Assembly: GCA_045642545.1 (NCBI GenBank)
Contig: JAZUJB010000028.1
Span: 1 to 24,521, forward strand
Length of the DNA: 24,521 bases
Source of the DNA: F23-B02 sp045642545
GTDB lineage: Bacteria; Bacillota; Clostridia; Oscillospirales; Oscillospiraceae
Direction of reading: 5' to 3'
Shown here: one piece after another, positions 1-7,868 of the stretch
How the letters are laid out: every line of letters starts with the position of its first letter
How positions within the stretch are numbered: the first letter of the stretch is position 1
Position numbers and translations under genes: made by a program
Notes under the pieces: model-generated
Seen by the model: only the letters and a program-made list of their open reading frames with translations
What the model was told of the DNA's origin: nothing
Databases searched by the model: none

Positions 1-869
1 CCGTCCTTGGTGGAGGTGATACGCTCCTGAAGAGCGCCCATCTCGGTTGCAAGGGTGGGCTGGTAGCCAACTGCGGAGGGCATACGGCCGAGCAGTGCGG
101 AAACCTCAGAGCCTGCCTGAGTAAATCTGAAGATGTTGTCGATGAACAGCAGAACATCCTGGCCGGACTTATCGCGGAAGTTTTCTGCGATGGTGAGGCC
201 GGACAGAGGAACACGCAAACGCGCTCCGGGCGGCTCGTTCATTTGGCCGAAGACCAGCGCGGTCTTGTTGATAACGCCGGATTCGGTCATTTCGTTCCAG
301 AGGTCATTACCCTCACGGGAACGCTCGCCGACACCTGCGAATACGGAGTAGCCGCCGTGCTCGTAAGCAACATTGCGGATAAGCTCCTGGATAAGAACGG
401 TCTTGCCGACACCTGCGCCGCCGAACAGACCTATCTTGCCGCCCTTGGAGTAAGGTGCAAGCAGGTCGATGACCTTGATGCCGGTTTCCAGCATCTCGGT
501 TGACGGGGTTACATCGGTGAAGGCAGGAGCCTGACGGTGGATGGGCAGATACTCTGCATCGGCTACGGGGCCTTTGCCGTCGATGGGCTCGCCAACGACA
601 TTGAACATTCTGCCGAGGGTTTCCTCGCCGACGGGCATTTTTACGGGTGCGCCTGTATCAACAGCGCGGCAGCCGCGGGACATACCGTCGGTGGAGAAAA
701 GAGAGATGCAGCGAACGCTATTATCGCCGAGGTGCTGAACTGCCTCCATGACGATTTTACGGCCTTCGAGCTCTACTTCTATTGCGTTATAGATGTCCGG
801 CATCTTGCCGGAGGGAAACTGAACGTCTACAACAGGGCCTATTACCCTTCTGACGATGCCATTTTCCAT
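1..869 (-). CDS. atpD: F1 ATP synthase subunit beta, 3' part missing
   Basis: Catalytic beta subunit of the F1 head. It binds and interconverts ADP+Pi and ATP in alternation with alpha. The 289 visible residues are the N-terminal beta barrel (about 1-80) and the start of the nucleotide-binding domain. Walker A GGAGVGKT is at residues 150-157 and Walker B (LLFIDNIF) lies near plus position 150. The C-terminal part runs off the left edge of the window. The start is ATG at 869 with AGGAGGT just upstream (about 875-881). The gene follows atpG by 24 bp as the last visible gene of the atp operon; atpC (epsilon) would be expected beyond the edge. Nothing odd in the visible part. Confidence 0.97.
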   Translation of the reverse strand, partial: MENGIVRRVIGPVVDVQFPSGKMPDIYNAIEVELEGRKIVMEAVQHLGDNSVRCISLFSTDGMSRGCRAVDTGAPVKMPVGEETLGRMFNVVGEPIDGKGPVADAEYLPIHRQAPAFTDVTPSTEMLETGIKVIDLLAPYSKGGKIGLFGGAGVGKTVLIQELIRNVAYEHGGYSVFAGVGERSREGNDLWNEMTESGVINKTALVFGQMNEPPGARLRVPLSGLTIAENFRDKSGQDVLLFIDNIFRFTQAGSEVSALLGRMPSAVGYQPTLATEMGALQERITSTKD

Positions 870-893
870 TCGGATACCTCCTACATTTAGGGG

Positions 894-1757
894 TTATTTC
901 TTCTTTTTGAGTGCTGCTGCACCGCCGACGATTTCGGAAATTTCCGTGGTAATCGCCGCCTGGCGTGCGCGGTTGAGCGACAGTCCGAGCTCGTCGATGA
1001 GCTCCTTGGTACTGTCGGTCGCTGCGGTCATTGCCGTCATTCTGGAGCTGTGCTCACCGCACTTTGCATCCAGCATTACGGAAAGAACCTTGTTGTTGAT
1101 ATAAAGCTGCATTACGCTCTCGAGAACGCTTTCGGGGTTGGGCTCAAAAACGAACACCTTGCCGCCATTGTTCTCGGTGGTTTCGGGCTTTGCGGGCAGA
1201 AGCTGCTCACTGCAGGGCTCCTGCCTGAGAGCTGAGATATAGCGCTGGTAAACAAGATGTACCTCGTCGACCTCGCCATTGAGATACAAATCCTTGATGT
1301 ATTCGGAAACATCAAGTGCCTCTACTGCATTGGGTGTATCGCTTAGCTCAGAGAAGGTTTCAAGCACGGGCATATTGCTCTTTGCAATGACATCCTTGCC
1401 CCAGCGGCCGCATACGACCACGCAGTACGGACGGGTTTCGCTCTCGGCAATATCCTGCATAAAGTGCATAATTGCGCTGTTGTACATTCCGCAAAGTCCG
1501 CGGTTGCCGACGAAGAGCACATAGCAGACCTTTTTGACCTCCTTGCGAGGCTTTATAAAGCGGTTGTCAAGTCCTGAACCGCCTGCCAGCAGAGTATTCA
1601 ATACCTCCTGGCTCTTTTCGGAGAAGGGGCGTGAAGCCATCATGCCCGCCTGAGTGCGGCGCAGCTTGCTTACCGCCACCATCTTCATGGCCTTGGTTAT
1701 CTGCTGAGTATTCTTGACGCTTTTAATTCGCGTCCTTATGGCTCGCATATTAGCCAT
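894..1757 (-). CDS. atpG: F1 ATP synthase subunit gamma
   Basis: Central rotor shaft of the F1 motor, linking the c-ring to the alpha3beta3 head. At 287 residues it has the usual family length. The N-terminal helix has the family pattern RAIRTRIKSVKNTQQITKAM (residues 5-24), and the conserved C-terminal helix NRARQAAITTEISEIVGGAAAL closes the protein before a Lys tail. The start ATG at 1757 has AGGAGG about 8 nt upstream. It lies 27 bp after the b'-delta-alpha fusion gene and 24 bp before atpD, in normal atpA-atpG-atpD order. That order supports the fusion being the real alpha-encoding gene of this operon. Confidence 0.97.
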   Translation of the reverse strand: MANMRAIRTRIKSVKNTQQITKAMKMVAVSKLRRTQAGMMASRPFSEKSQEVLNTLLAGGSGLDNRFIKPRKEVKKVCYVLFVGNRGLCGMYNSAIMHFMQDIAESETRPYCVVVCGRWGKDVIAKSNMPVLETFSELSDTPNAVEALDVSEYIKDLYLNGEVDEVHLVYQRYISALRQEPCSEQLLPAKPETTENNGGKVFVFEPNPESVLESVMQLYINNKVLSVMLDAKCGEHSSRMTAMTAATDSTKELIDELGLSLNRARQAAITTEISEIVGGAAALKKKK

Positions 1758-1784
1758 TTAAGCCCCTCCTTTCAGTTAATCTCA

Positions 1785-4040
1785 TCAAAATGTTCTCTTA
1801 AATGCCTCAATGCATGCACGCAGCTTTGCCTGCTGGTCGGCATTGAGCTTCTTGCCGCTCATAATCTCGCCGTTGAGTTCGGGGTAATTGCGGTTTACAT
1901 ACTCGATTACCTCAGCCTCGAAGCGTGCGATGTCGGAAAGCTCGATGTCGTCGGTGTAGCCTTCGCTTGCTGCAAAGATTGCGATTACCTGGTCAGGTGC
2001 CGACATGGGGCAGTACTGACCCTGCTTGAGTATCTCGGTCATACGGGCGCCGCGGTGCAGAGTGTCGCGGGTTGCCTTGTCAAGGGCAGAGCCGAACTGT
2101 GCAAAGGATGCAAGCTCGCGGTACTGTGCAAGGTCAACACGCAGACGGCCTGCAACCTGCTTCATTGCCGCTATCTGAGCCGCACCGCCGACGCGGGATA
2201 CGGACAGACCGACATTGATTGCGGGACGGACGCCTGAGTGGAACAGATCGGATTCCAGGAATATCTGACCATCGGTGATGGAGATGACATTCGTGGGGAT
2301 ATGTGCGGAGATATCGCCTGCCTGAGTCTGGATGATGGGCAGTGCGGTCATGCTGCCGCCGCCTGCCTCCTCGCTGAGACGGGCTGCTCTCTCAAGAAGT
2401 CTGGAGTGCAGATAGAAGACATCGCCGGGGTATGCTTCGCGTCCGGGCGGTCTCTGGAGAAGCAGAGAAATCTCACGGTAAGCGGTTGCCTGCTTGCTGA
2501 GGTCATCGTATACGATGAGGACATCCTTGCCCTTGTACATGAAGTACTCGCCCATTGCAGCGCCTGCGTAAGGAGCAATGTACAGCATAGGTGCAGGCTC
2601 GGAGGCGTTTGCGGATACGACGATGGTGTAATCCATTGCGCCTTCCTTGCGGAGCTTCTCGACAACATTTGCAATGGTGGATTCCTTCTGACCGATTGCA
2701 ACATAGATGCAGATAACATCTTTGCCCTTCTGATTGATGATTGCGTCAAGGGCGATTGCGGTCTTACCGGTCTGGCGGTCGCCGATGATGAGCTCACGCT
2801 GACCGCGGCCGATGGGTACCAGTGCGTCGATTGCCTTGAGGCCGGTCTGCATAGGTACGGATACGGACTTTCTGTCGATAACGCTGGGAGCAGGGCTCTC
2901 AACGGGTCTGAAGCTTTCGGCTTTGATGGGGCCCTTGCCGTCAATGGGCTTGCCCATTGCGTCAACAACGCGGCCTATCATGCACTCGCCGACGGGAACC
3001 TCGATGATACGGCCGGTACGGCGTACGGGGTCACCCTCCTGAATGCGGCTGTACTCACCGAGGAGAACAACGCCGACATTCTCTTTCTCGAGGTCCTGTA
3101 CCATGCCCTTGAGTCCGTTCGGGAACTCGAGCATCTCGCCTGCCATAACATCGGCAAGGCCGGATACACGGCAGATACCGTCACCGAGAGTGACGACCTC
3201 GCCGGTCTGGAATACATCAATGTCGTCCTTGACCTTGGCAAGCTGCTGCTTGATGCCCTCGGCAATGGACTGCATTTCCTTGTCTGACTGACGGGTGTTG
3301 CTCTCGACATCCTGGCTGAGCTTGTCAAGCTGATGTGCAAGAGTTCCGTCGTATACGGTATCGCCGACCTTCATACGAACGCCGCCGATAAGGTCGGAGT
3401 CAACCTCGTTGTGGCAGGAGATGAAGGTTTCACAGATTATCTGTGTCAGCTTCTTCATTTCCTCGTCAGAAAGAGGTTCTGCGCTCTTTATTGAAATGTC
3501 AAGTTTCTTAAGTTCGTTCATATTCAAAATATCACTCGGCATAGCCGATACCAATTCTTTAATTTGTTCAATAAATCTGTCGTTGAGTGCCTGCTTGGAG
3601 GACTCGAAGCCTCCCTTGCGAAGCACCTCACCGGTGATTGCCGCAACCTGACGCATTGCGTCGGCGCTTACACGGCTGTGCATTTCGTCGCGAAGCTCGC
3701 CCTCACTCTTGGATGCGTTGCTTATCAGGCTTTCTGCCTCGCTCTTGCCTGCAGCCTCGGCTGCCTGCTTGTTTATTTCGATTTGCTCTGCCGCGCCCTT
3801 TAAGATTTCGGCCTTGCGCTCTTCGTTCTCGAGGCGGGCCTTTTCCATATCATTATCCAGAGTTTTGGCCTTTTCTCTGGCCTCCTCTGCAGCCTTAAGT
3901 TCTTCGCCGATTTCATCTCGGCGGCCCTTAAACATTTGTTTCAGCAGATTCCGGCACAGATAGCCAAGCGCACCGAACAGAATGATAAAGTTTACGATTT
4001 TCCAGATGATATCAGGAACGCTGTGTAAAAATTCAAGCAC
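1785..4040 (-). CDS. atpA: Fused ATP synthase b'-delta(C-terminal domain)-alpha subunit
   Basis: One uninterrupted 751-codon frame carries three ATP synthase parts. Residues 1-165 are a b-type stalk subunit: an N-terminal membrane helix (about 9-30) beginning VPDIIWKIVNF, then a long charged Ala/Glu/Lys coiled coil. Residues about 175-245 match only the C-terminal domain of delta/OSCP (SAEPLSDEE at 186-194, DLIGGVRMKVGD at 216-227). The helical delta N-terminal domain is absent. Residues about 256-751 are a full alpha subunit: P-loop GDRQTGKT 420-427, VLIVYDD 507-513, signature PAINVGLSVS 606-615, arginine finger R616. The start is GTG at 4040 with GGGAGGG upstream, 38 bp after atpF. It replaces atpF2/atpH/atpA, and no separate delta or alpha gene is visible. 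Met256 (ATG at 3275) aligns with normal alpha starts and would give 496 residues, but its AAGGA is only 1 nt away. The domain reading is secure; how the product is assembled is unknown. Confidence 0.93.
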   Translation of the reverse strand: MLEFLHSVPDIIWKIVNFIILFGALGYLCRNLLKQMFKGRRDEIGEELKAAEEAREKAKTLDNDMEKARLENEERKAEILKGAAEQIEINKQAAEAAGKSEAESLISNASKSEGELRDEMHSRVSADAMRQVAAITGEVLRKGGFESSKQALNDRFIEQIKELVSAMPSDILNMNELKKLDISIKSAEPLSDEEMKKLTQIICETFISCHNEVDSDLIGGVRMKVGDTVYDGTLAHQLDKLSQDVESNTRQSDKEMQSIAEGIKQQLAKVKDDIDVFQTGEVVTLGDGICRVSGLADVMAGEMLEFPNGLKGMVQDLEKENVGVVLLGEYSRIQEGDPVRRTGRIIEVPVGECMIGRVVDAMGKPIDGKGPIKAESFRPVESPAPSVIDRKSVSVPMQTGLKAIDALVPIGRGQRELIIGDRQTGKTAIALDAIINQKGKDVICIYVAIGQKESTIANVVEKLRKEGAMDYTIVVSANASEPAPMLYIAPYAGAAMGEYFMYKGKDVLIVYDDLSKQATAYREISLLLQRPPGREAYPGDVFYLHSRLLERAARLSEEAGGGSMTALPIIQTQAGDISAHIPTNVISITDGQIFLESDLFHSGVRPAINVGLSVSRVGGAAQIAAMKQVAGRLRVDLAQYRELASFAQFGSALDKATRDTLHRGARMTEILKQGQYCPMSAPDQVIAIFAASEGYTDDIELSDIARFEAEVIEYVNRNYPELNGEIMSGKKLNADQQAKLRACIEAFKRTF

Positions 4041-4078
4041 TTGCTATCCCTCCCTTCCCGGAGTCCTGTATTTTGAAT

Positions 4079-4576
4079 TTATTCCTTAGCGGTATTAATG
4101 CAGTTACTGATAAGCTCAGCATCCTCCGACGCTTCGTCGCTGTGGAGAAGCTGCTGCGAAAGCAGGGCAACCAGCTCGGGCATACTGTCCTCAACTGTCT
4201 TTCTTGCCTCAACTTCCTCATCGGCGACACGCTTACGGACATTCTTGTGGATGCCTGCAGCCTCAGCGTGAGCTGCACTCACGACCTCGCCCTTTGCTTT
4301 TTCGGCAACGCCTCTTGCCTCGCTTATCATCTCGCGCGCTTCAGCGCCGCTTTTTGCAAGCTCGGTCTTGAGGCTTTCACTGTTTTCCGCCAGTGCCTTC
4401 TCGGCGGTGCGACCCGCCTCGAAATCAGCTTCGATTTTGGCCTTACGCTCATCCATCACCTTCAGGATGGGGTCGTAAAGGAATATCTTAAGCAGGAACA
4501 TAAGAAGGAAGAAATTAATGATTGTCCATATAAACTCGGGCACGCTGATAAGCAGTCCGACTATATCCAAAACCAA
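4079..4576 (-). CDS. atpF: F0 ATP synthase subunit b
   Basis: Peripheral-stalk subunit, anchored by one membrane helix (about residues 12-35) and continuing as a long amphipathic coiled coil rich in Ala, Glu and Lys (about 40-140). It has 165 residues, normal for b. After the membrane helix comes the typical segment DPILKVMDERKAKI (35-48). The start codon is TTG at 4576, chosen because AGGAGG lies 8 nt upstream (4585-4590) and no in-frame ATG is placed sensibly. Its N-terminus (SVPEFIWTIINF) is clearly paralogous to that of the next gene's b' segment (SVPDIIWKIVNF). A heterodimeric b/b' stalk is therefore likely, as in mycobacteria and cyanobacteria. Confidence 0.93.
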   Translation of the reverse strand: MVLDIVGLLISVPEFIWTIINFFLLMFLLKIFLYDPILKVMDERKAKIEADFEAGRTAEKALAENSESLKTELAKSGAEAREMISEARGVAEKAKGEVVSAAHAEAAGIHKNVRKRVADEEVEARKTVEDSMPELVALLSQQLLHSDEASEDAELISNCINTAKE

Positions 4577-4613
4577 TCAGTTTTCCTCCTTTCGGTTAAT
4601 TCTCGGATAATGA

Positions 4614-4847
4614 TTACATCTTTGCCAGAACCATGAATGCGATAACAAGACCGTAAATTGCAAGTGCTTCCATGAAGCCCATTGCAAGAATCATTACGGA
4701 CTGCAGCTGGCCCTTCATTTCGGGCTGGCGTGCCATACCCTCAAGTGCCTTACTTGCTGCAAGACCCTGACCGATACCGGTGCCGATGGTGGAAAGGCCG
4801 ATTGCCAGTGCTGCGGCAATTGCTATAAGACCTTGTGCGATACTCAT
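4614..4847 (-). CDS. atpE: F0 ATP synthase subunit c
   Basis: Ring-forming rotor proteolipid of 77 residues with two membrane helices (about 4-28 and 49-74) joined by the polar loop RQP (40-42) that contacts gamma/epsilon. The ion-carrying carboxylate is E60 in FMEALAIYGL. Helix 1 contains GTGIGQG with Q27. The neighbours of E60 (F58, A61, Y65) resemble chloroplast-type proton-binding c subunits more than the ES/ET pattern of sodium-binding rings. The start ATG at 4847 has AGGAGG 8 nt upstream. It lies between atpB and atpF in standard order. Confidence 0.96.
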   Translation of the reverse strand: MSIAQGLIAIAAALAIGLSTIGTGIGQGLAASKALEGMARQPEMKGQLQSVMILAMGFMEALAIYGLVIAFMVLAKM

Positions 4848-4883
4848 TTGTTGTTTCCTCCTAAAAGTATATGTGTAAATTTT

Positions 4884-5546
4884 TTATTCTTCGTCTGAAG
4901 TTGCTTCGTCAAGGAATACTGCCATCAGCATTGAGAATACCATTGCCTGAATGAAGCAGAACAGCAGGCTCAATACATGCATTACGATGGGCAGACCTAT
5001 GGGGAACAGTCCGAACAGCGTTTCTGCCGCAAGCTCCTCGCCCGAGATATTACCGTAAAGTCGCAGTGCCATGGATACGGGGCGTATAAACTGCTCCAGT
5101 ATCATGATAGGTGCAAGCAGTGCGACAGGCTTGAAGAAGGTCAGCAGATATTTGCCGATGCCGTGATGCTTAATACCCTGTGACTGAATAAGTACAAAGG
5201 ATATTACAGCTAACGCCGCCGTTACCGCGAGAATTGAAGTAGGTACGGTAAACAGCTCGCCCGAGCCGGGAAGCAGACCACAGTAGTTGCAGACTATGAT
5301 GAATATGAAGAAGGTTGCAATTATCGGGAAATACTTTCTTGTTTTCTGCGGACCGAGAACGCCCTCATAAAAGCTGTAAATTCCCGAAACGGCCATTTCA
5401 GCTATGTTCTGCAGGAAGCCGGGTACTGCGCTGCGCTTACGCGTGCATATTATGGCAAACAGTACTATTACCGCCATAATAATCCACATTGAATACACTG
5501 TCTTTGTAGGTGCCAAGTAGTTCTTGAAAAATTCTGACAAGCTCAT
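4884..5546 (-). CDS. atpB: F0 ATP synthase subunit a
   Basis: Membrane stator subunit that forms the ion half-channels against the c-ring. It has 220 residues and several hydrophobic segments (about 15-35, 73-92, 102-122, 138-152, 178-211). The essential arginine is R162 in the conserved motif MALRLYGNISGEE (159-171). The start ATG at 5546 overlaps the stop of the preceding atpI-like gene as ATGA, with GGAGG just upstream. Length and motif are normal for a bacterial a subunit. Confidence 0.96.
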   Translation of the reverse strand: MSLSEFFKNYLAPTKTVYSMWIIMAVIVLFAIICTRKRSAVPGFLQNIAEMAVSGIYSFYEGVLGPQKTRKYFPIIATFFIFIIVCNYCGLLPGSGELFTVPTSILAVTAALAVISFVLIQSQGIKHHGIGKYLLTFFKPVALLAPIMILEQFIRPVSMALRLYGNISGEELAAETLFGLFPIGLPIVMHVLSLLFCFIQAMVFSMLMAVFLDEATSDEE

Positions 5547-5866
5547 TCACCTCCGTCCTTATCATAAGCATCGTTTGCTTTGATTTCATTGGTAAGCCTC
5601 TTGAGAAATGCAATTCCGCAGACCGAAAGGCCGACAGCCACGGAAATCAATGCTGCAAAAAGCGGCAAATCAAATTTGCGGCTTACGAGAAATGCCGCAG
5701 TCAGCGCAACGACATCCACAAGCAGCCTTGCAAAATTTGTAGCCATAACGGCAAGCAGGCTTTCACTTCCGATTCTGCTGCGGCTTAATCGATAATTGAT
5801 ATACGCAGCCAGAGTTCCGAAGGCAAATCCGCCGATTGCCGTAAGTGCGGTTATATACCATTCCAT
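5543..5866 (-). CDS. atpI: AtpI-like small membrane protein (ATP synthase protein I)
   Basis: A 107-residue hydrophobic protein with about three to four membrane segments (about 5-24, 38-61, 66-88) and a charged C-terminal tail. It is the first gene of the atp operon and overlaps atpB by four bases. That is the usual place of atpI, which encodes an assembly/accessory factor for the c-ring and cation supply in other bacteria. Sequence similarity in this family is weak, so the call rests mainly on position, size and topology. I chose ATG at 5866 because AGAGG lies 7 nt upstream. The frame is open further upstream to 5929, but no ribosome binding site supports that extension. Confidence 0.6.
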   Translation of the reverse strand: MEWYITALTAIGGFAFGTLAAYINYRLSRSRIGSESLLAVMATNFARLLVDVVALTAAFLVSRKFDLPLFAALISVAVGLSVCGIAFLKRLTNEIKANDAYDKDGGE

Positions 5867-5938
5867 AGATTTTCCTCTTGAAAAAAATTGCAATAATCCA
5901 ACATATATAACAGTAATATTTAACAACAAATCAGTCCG

Positions 5939-5953
5939 AAATGCAATGCATTT
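5939..5953. promoter_or_regulatory. 15-bp perfect palindrome upstream of the atp operon
   Basis: AAATGCAATGCATTT is a 7+1+7 perfect inverted repeat. It lies just downstream of, and overlaps by two bases, the proposed atp -10 box, about 75 bp before the atpI-like start. It could be an operator, but a single short dyad in AT-rich DNA can arise by chance. Confidence 0.35.
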
Positions 5954-5980
5954 ATATATATATTCCTATCATTTTTACAA
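5952..5980 (-). promoter_or_regulatory. Candidate sigma-A promoter for the atp operon
   Basis: On the minus strand, TTGTAA (5975-5980) and ATATAA (5952-5957) are separated by 17 bp. They sit between the terminator of the upstream operon and the atpI-like gene. The surrounding DNA is very AT-rich, so other registers are possible, for example TTGTTG/TATATG nearer the gene. Confidence 0.4.
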
Positions 5981-6043
5981 AACGCACAAAATATTTAAAA
6001 ATCATTGTCTATTTTTTCGGCTTTGTCCGTTCCGAATAAAAAT

Positions 6044-6078
6044 GAAGAAAAACCGGCTGAGACATACTCAGCCGGTTT
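6044..6078 (-). terminator. Rho-independent terminator of the glpA-like/FGGY operon
   Basis: The 12-bp stem AAACCGGCTGAG (6067-6078 against 6050-6061) has a 5-nt loop and is followed on the minus strand by a T-rich run. It lies 21 bp after the stop of the AGPS-like gene and separates that operon from the atp operon. Confidence 0.9.
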
Positions 6079-6098
6079 GTATAAACATTGATGAATTA

Positions 6099-7868
6099 TC
6101 AATCGAATTTTGCCTGCTCTTTGTAATCGGTATACTGTCTGTCGGACTTCTTCTCCTCGGGTAGGAGGTCGAGACTGATGGTGCCGCCGGGATTCATATT
6201 GTACTTCGGGTCGAAGTAATCCTTCAGCACGCGGAACACGCCGTATTCCTTCTCGCCGATATAGCCCTCAAGCCACGGAGCAAACATCTTGCCGATGCCA
6301 TGATGGTGGCTGATTGATGCGCCGCTGCGCTGGATTGCATCGAGAATGGTAGTGTGATATGCCTTGAAGTCCTTCTCGTCCTGCATCTTGGTAAGGAAGA
6401 TGAAGTACAGATTTGCGCCCTGCGGATAGCAGTGGGACATATGCGTTGTAACAACGGTATTCGGCAGCGCATGGCATACCTTGCGTACATCAAGATGCAC
6501 CTGCTCCATATTGGACCAGTTTACTGTGCATTCGAGGGTGTCGGTTGTGATGCCGAAGTCCATAAGGGTATCGCGCAGATACGGGTCGTTGAAGCGTCCG
6601 GTCTCCCAGCTCTTCGTTACATAGCCCGTAAGCGGGAAACCGCCGTGCTTAAGAGCAATCTTGCGGATATTCTTTGCAACATTCTTGGAATAGCCCTTTT
6701 CACCGTCGGTAAAGCCGAGGAACAGACAGCGCTCCATATCCTTGTAGCCGAGCTTGTCAAGCAGCGGATAAAGCGGTGTGTCATCGACATTGTACAGGCG
6801 GAGCATCATATTGGTCTCCTCCTGGTCGGAAAGACGGAATACGGAGGAGAATCCGCACTCGTGCTGCATCATCTCGCGCGCTGCCTTCATGGCATCGTCC
6901 CATGTCTTGAATATGTAGGAGAAGCGCTTGCGGTTTTCGGGCATCCAGCGGAACACCTTGAGAGTTACCTCTGTGAGAACGCCGAAGGTACCCTCTGAGC
7001 CCATCATAATCTGATTAAGGTCGGGACCGCAGGCCTCGCGGCTGTAGTGGCTGGTCTGAATGGTGCCGATGGGGGTTGCGTATTTCTGGGACAGAACTAT
7101 ATCAGCAATGCAGCCGTAGTAGGTGCTGTTCTGACCTGCGCCGCGGGTTACTGTCCAACCGCCGACGGAGGAGTATTCAAAGGACTGCGGGAAGTGGCCG
7201 CAGGTGTACTGACGCTTTGCGCCGAAAAGCTCGGGCGCGTTCTGCAGAGTCTTTTCAAGGTCGGGACCGGACATACCTGCCTGAACGGTGATGGTCTGGT
7301 CTATCTCGTTGAAGGAAATGACCTTATTAAATCTCTTGCGCATATCAAGAGAGATGCCGCCCTTGACGGGCTCAACGCCGCGGGTGACGGAGCTGCCGCC
7401 GCCGTAGACATACAGAGGAATGTCGTGCTCTGTTGCATATGCAACGATTTTCTCGACCTGCTCGGTGGTGTCAGGGTAAAGGACAACATCGGGAACGGAG
7501 TCGATTACCTTATGGCGCAGACGCAGAACATCATATGCGGTAAAGCCGTAGGCAACGCTCAGTCGGTCATAATCGGTAGTGGAAATTCCCTCCTCACCCA
7601 CTATCTCGCGCAGAGCGTCAATGTGCTCGGCAGCAAGCTTTACGGGGTGGTCGGACAGGTCGACCTGGTCAAAGCCGATATCATCGGAGTATTCCCTGAA
7701 GTCCTCGTCTGTAAGCTTGAAGACCTCCTTCATCATATTATACAGTGATTCCTTGGGAACCTTGAAGAATTCGGGGTCGCCCCAACGGAAGATTGAGCGG
7801 TAGCTGCCCTCGGGTGCGGGCGTGGTTACCCATTTGGGCTCGAAGCCCTTGTACGGTTTGTGGCTCAT
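6099..7868 (-). CDS. FAD-binding oxidase of the alkylglycerone-phosphate synthase (AGPS) family
   Basis: 589-residue flavoprotein. The FAD-binding (PCMH-type) part includes PLYVYGGGSSVTRG (151-164), the second FAD loop SSVGGWTVTRGAG (233-245) and GSEGTFGVLTEVTLKV (290-305). The C-terminal cap has Y481 in SHCYPQGANLYF and the triplet HHH at 521-523 (ISHHHGIGK). This Tyr plus His-triplet arrangement is characteristic of alkyldihydroxyacetone-phosphate synthases, which swap the acyl group of acyl-DHAP for a fatty alcohol to make ether lipids. Related bacterial proteins may instead oxidise hydroxyacids. It is the last gene of a five-gene operon, and its ATG overlaps the kinase stop codon (TAATG). 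No DHAP acyltransferase or fatty-acyl reductase is visible in the window, so the substrate is open. Confidence 0.8.
   Translation of the reverse strand: MSHKPYKGFEPKWVTTPAPEGSYRSIFRWGDPEFFKVPKESLYNMMKEVFKLTDEDFREYSDDIGFDQVDLSDHPVKLAAEHIDALREIVGEEGISTTDYDRLSVAYGFTAYDVLRLRHKVIDSVPDVVLYPDTTEQVEKIVAYATEHDIPLYVYGGGSSVTRGVEPVKGGISLDMRKRFNKVISFNEIDQTITVQAGMSGPDLEKTLQNAPELFGAKRQYTCGHFPQSFEYSSVGGWTVTRGAGQNSTYYGCIADIVLSQKYATPIGTIQTSHYSREACGPDLNQIMMGSEGTFGVLTEVTLKVFRWMPENRKRFSYIFKTWDDAMKAAREMMQHECGFSSVFRLSDQEETNMMLRLYNVDDTPLYPLLDKLGYKDMERCLFLGFTDGEKGYSKNVAKNIRKIALKHGGFPLTGYVTKSWETGRFNDPYLRDTLMDFGITTDTLECTVNWSNMEQVHLDVRKVCHALPNTVVTTHMSHCYPQGANLYFIFLTKMQDEKDFKAYHTTILDAIQRSGASISHHHGIGKMFAPWLEGYIGEKEYGVFRVLKDYFDPKYNMNPGGTISLDLLPEEKKSDRQYTDYKEQAKFD

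Noticed and set aside
2238..3287. Plus-strand open frame of 349 codons opposite the alpha part of the fusion
   Set aside because: It mirrors the codons of a highly conserved alpha subunit and has no recognisable domain or start signals.
4614..4847. Sodium-translocating ATP synthase
   Set aside because: The Ser/Thr following the key Glu in sodium-binding c subunits is Ala here.
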